Of a stretch of 64,000 nt of DNA, positions 62,117 to 64,000 are shown piece by piece; the first letter of the stretch is position 1; each line of letters starts with the position of its first letter. Origin of the DNA: Jeotgalibacillus sp. ET6 (GTDB lineage Bacteria > Bacillota > Bacilli > Bacillales > Jeotgalibacillaceae). The position numbers were made by a program, and so were the translations under genes. The notes beneath the pieces were generated by a model. That model had not been told where the DNA came from. It saw only the letters and a list, made by a program, of their open reading frames with translations, and made no database searches. Location: NCBI RefSeq assembly GCF_029667115.1, contig NZ_JARUIU010000002.1, forward strand, positions 124,001 through 188,000, written 5' to 3'.

Positions 62117-62140
62117 CTCCTTCCTACTGAATAAAGCAGT

Positions 62141-62206
62141 GCATTCCTTTAACCAAGGAATGCTTTTTTTATTTGCCAATTAAGAGGAAATTAATGTTAA
62201 AATAAA
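62141..62206 (+). repeat. Junction module, copy 5 (perfect hairpin plus element)
   Basis: GCATTCCTT (62141-62149), loop TAACC, AAGGAATGC (62155-62163), seven T, TTGCCA (62173-62178), 19 bp, then AGAGGAAATTAATGTTAAA with TAAAAT (62198-62203). It is the cleanest copy: a good rho-independent terminator joined to an extended -10-like promoter, between the methyltransferase and the next gene. Confidence 0.87.
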
Positions 62207-62238
62207 GAAACTGGTTGGTTTATAGGGGGAAATAAAAG

Positions 62239-62433
62239 ATGCAAAAGAAGAAGGTGAAAAAGCAACTTATCTTAGGATTTGTTTTATTCGGAATCTCAAT
62301 TATATCGGGAAGTTTCCAAATTATTTTTTCCTCATTCAACTTTGTAAAAGTCTTATCATTAGTTGTGGTTATTGGAAGTTCTGTATGTGTAGGTGCTTTA
62401 ATTAGAGAATTTTTTATTCTTAAAGAAACTTAA
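62239..62433 (+). CDS. Small membrane protein (64 aa)
   Basis: A basic start (QKKKVKKQ) and two hydrophobic segments (about 9-30 and 35-53). TAGGGGGAAAT precedes the ATG. It is placed directly behind junction module copy 5. Function unknown. Confidence 0.65.
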   Translation: MQKKKVKKQLILGFVLFGISIISGSFQIIFSSFNFVKVLSLVVVIGSSVCVGALIREFFILKET

Positions 62434-62493
62434 GATTCCAATCCGTAAACTTATTCCTTTTATTAAAGGTCAGATTTAGAGGGGGAGAAATGT

Positions 62494-62979
62494 GTGGAAA
62501 AAGAGTTAAACCGAGCGATTGATTTAAGAAAAAATAGAAATTTTAAAGAATCAAATAAACTGCTGATCAAACTGGTTCAGGATTTCCCAGATGCAGCGTC
62601 GATTAACTATCAATGTGCCTGGAGTTTTGATTTGTTAGGAGAAGAATCGAAAGCAGTGCCCTTTTACGAAAATGCTATTAATCTAGGGTTGTCTTCAAAG
62701 GAACTTAACGGTGCTCTATTAGGATTAGGAAGTACATATCGATCATTAGGTGAATATGAAAAGTCAAAAAATACGTTTCTAAAAGGAATTGAATTATTCC
62801 CAGACAATAAGGCCATTCAAACATTTTACGCGATGACCTTATATAATTTGAACGAACATAGCAGTGCGATGGAGTTGCTATTAAATTGCTTAACAGATAC
62901 AACCAGAGACGATGAAATACTTGGCTACAAAAACGCAATTGATTTTTACTCGAATAAATTAGATGAAATTTGGAAGTAG
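62494..62979 (+). CDS. Tetratricopeptide-repeat protein
   Basis: The 161-residue protein shows about four TPR units: FKESNKLLIKLVQDFPDAAS, NYQCAWSFDLLGEESKAVPFYENAI (quoted: YQCAWSFDLLGEESKAVPFY), LGLGSTYRSLGEYEKSKNTF and FYAMTLYNLNEHSSAMELLL. Such proteins bind partners rather than catalyse. Start GTG 62494 after AGAGGGGGAG. Followed 32 bp later by a membrane gene. Confidence 0.82.
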   Translation: MEKELNRAIDLRKNRNFKESNKLLIKLVQDFPDAASINYQCAWSFDLLGEESKAVPFYENAINLGLSSKELNGALLGLGSTYRSLGEYEKSKNTFLKGIELFPDNKAIQTFYAMTLYNLNEHSSAMELLLNCLTDTTRDDEILGYKNAIDFYSNKLDEIWK

Positions 62980-63011
62980 TTGTTGAAGAAACAGACAATG
63001 GAGGTCTTGAT

Positions 63012-63317
63012 ATGTGGATAGTATTTGGAATTATTGCAATCATAGCAACATTAATAAATATTTATTTGTTCTCAAAAGGAAAAGATTATAAGCTTGCGAT
63101 GGCGCTCGGCTTGTCGTTTACAGCCCTCACACTATGCGCAGAATACAGTCTGGTATCGAATTGGGTAGATGCGGAAGATTGGGCAGCTTTAATGGATGTA
63201 GTGCCGAGCATGGAGAAGGCATTATGGCTTTTGACCATTGCTTCGATCCTTCTGAATATCATACCCATAATTTTAGAGCGAAAAGATAAGAGAGCAAAGA
63301 AAGCAAGCGGCATATGA
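63012..63317 (+). CDS. Small membrane protein (101 aa)
   Basis: Three to four hydrophobic segments (about 2-20, 28-46, 70-92) with LALGLSFTALTLCAEYSLV-like transmembrane text (observed GLSFTALTLCAEYSLV). The ATG at 63012 follows AATGGAGGTC; the frame is open to 62970. Its TGA overlaps the ATG of the next GNAT gene. No family recognised. Confidence 0.7.
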   Translation: MWIVFGIIAIIATLINIYLFSKGKDYKLAMALGLSFTALTLCAEYSLVSNWVDAEDWAALMDVVPSMEKALWLLTIASILLNIIPIILERKDKRAKKASGI

Positions 63318-63874
63318 ATATAAGGAGAGCATGCATAAAAGATGCGAGAGGCGTTGCAAAAGTACAAGTTGACTGTTGGAAAACTACTTATAAGAACATT
63401 GTGCCAGATGAGTACCTAAACAAAATGACATATGAGAGCAGAGAAGAAACATGGAAGTCTATAATAGCAGATCAAACAGTATTTGTAGCTGAAACGGATG
63501 AGGGTGAAATAATTGGTTTCTCTAATGGTGGAAAAGAAAGAACAAGCAAGTACCCTGCTTACAATGGTGAATTATATGCAATCTATATTTTAGAGGATTA
63601 TCAAAAGAAAGGATTAGGCAAGTTATTAATAAATCCTATCATTGAAGATTTAATACAAAACGAAATATTTTCAATGGTTGTTTTAGTATTAGAAGAAAAC
63701 AATTCCCGTTTATTTTACGAGTCCCTTGGTGCCAAACAGATTGATATTATTGAGATAGAGGTTTCAGGAAAAAGGTTAAATGAACTTGTATATGGCTGCC
63801 AAGATATAAGGAAGTTTAAGTGTGATTCCGTGGAAAATCATAAGATCAGGTCTAGTTTCAAACCGAATAATTAA
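63314..63874 (+). CDS. GNAT N-acetyltransferase (186 aa)
   Basis: MNIRRACIKDARGVAKVQVD at the start, acetyl-CoA loop EDYQKKGLGKLLINPI (about residues 95-110) and motif B LEENNSRLFYESLGAKQ define a typical GNAT. Start ATG 63314 overlaps the previous stop (ATGA) with no ribosome binding site of its own, so it is translated by coupling. A C-terminal extension of about 30 residues is not recognised. Confidence 0.86.
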   Translation: MNIRRACIKDARGVAKVQVDCWKTTYKNIVPDEYLNKMTYESREETWKSIIADQTVFVAETDEGEIIGFSNGGKERTSKYPAYNGELYAIYILEDYQKKGLGKLLINPIIEDLIQNEIFSMVVLVLEENNSRLFYESLGAKQIDIIEIEVSGKRLNELVYGCQDIRKFKCDSVENHKIRSSFKPNN

Positions 63875-63889
63875 TAAGGAGAAAAACTA

Positions 63890-64000
63890 ATGAAGACCGT
63901 TCATATTGCTAATATTGAGGATCTAGACATGATCGCTCGCATAGATAAAGAGCTTATTGGCAATACAAGCCGGTTAAGCTACTTTAAGAAGGCTGTTGAA
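63890..64000 (+). CDS. GNAT-like protein, 5' end only
   Basis: Thirty-seven codons from ATG 63890 (ribosome binding site AAGGAGAAA), MKTVHIANIEDLDMIARID, look like the N-terminus of another GNAT acetyltransferase. The gene continues past the right edge. It is 15 bp after the preceding GNAT. Confidence 0.6.
   Translation, partial: MKTVHIANIEDLDMIARIDKELIGNTSRLSYFKKAVE

Noticed and set aside
46232-62206. Possible CRISPR array from the repeated elements
   Set aside because: The repeats are kilobases apart, separated by genes rather than uniform short spacers, and no cas genes are present.

Overview
The window looks like a chromosomal segment of a moderately AT-rich, endospore-former-type Firmicute (Bacillaceae or a close relative). 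The reasons are strong AGGAGG-type ribosome binding sites, frequent GTG and TTG starts, sigma-A-like promoters, a T-box leader, a YkoGH/PepSY-like cluster, a YwqB-like SWIM protein, YcxB, MepB and ClbS/DfsB proteins, and the Bacillus-type structured intergenic repeat. The species cannot be named from the sequence alone. No rRNA, tRNA, CRISPR array, transposase, integrase or prophage was seen.

From left to right: a SWIM zinc-finger gene (minus, cut by the window edge) and two GNAT acetyltransferases; an NAD-salvage locus at 3.0-6.4 kb (nrtR, pncA, pncB, nadD) with two near-identical 25-bp palindromes, one before the regulator and one before pncA; a nucleotidyltransferase and a Doc toxin with a 42-residue antitoxin (6.5-7.8 kb); a two-component system with two PepSY proteins sharing a repeated TTCTCAT operator (8.0-11.5 kb); a run of small enzymes (GrpB, NUDIX, phosphatase, methyltransferase, kinase); a MerR regulator divergent from a CPBP membrane protease with a textbook 19-bp-spacer MerR promoter (16-17.6 kb); an EAL gene followed by a CBS-GGDEF gene (c-di-GMP); an ABC exporter with its own two-component system (20.5-24.5 kb, minus); an AraC/GyrI-like regulator; and a T-box-controlled long isoleucyl-tRNA synthetase of the eukaryotic-like (IleS2) type (25.7-29.1 kb).

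From 29 to 46 kb: a tiny CCGCY-tailed protein surrounded by four ATCAA-N6-TTGAT boxes; a MarR/MFS efflux operon behind a perfect 25-bp palindrome; a frameshifted M20 amidohydrolase next to a YfcC-type transporter; small membrane proteins; a TetR/ABC-2 exporter; a pair of paralogous membrane proteins around a ClbS-like protein; and a glycerate-utilisation cluster (cdaR, gntP, glxK; minus).

From about 46 kb to the right edge the layout changes to a run of mostly single, unrelated, mostly plus-strand genes (GNAT, NUDIX, HAD, histidine phosphatase, MepB, AlkD-like, nucleotidyltransferase, methyltransferase, TPR and small membrane proteins) mixed with decayed fragments. Five of the junctions carry the same module: a terminator-like hairpin, 15-20 nt, then a nearly invariant AAAGGAAATTAATGTTAAA element with an extended -10 look. 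A second family of gene-end sequences (TTAACGGGTGCGTT-like) recurs at other junctions. This resembles a cassette array held together by a repeated terminator-promoter junction. It is the most novel-looking structure in the window, but its mobility is inference.
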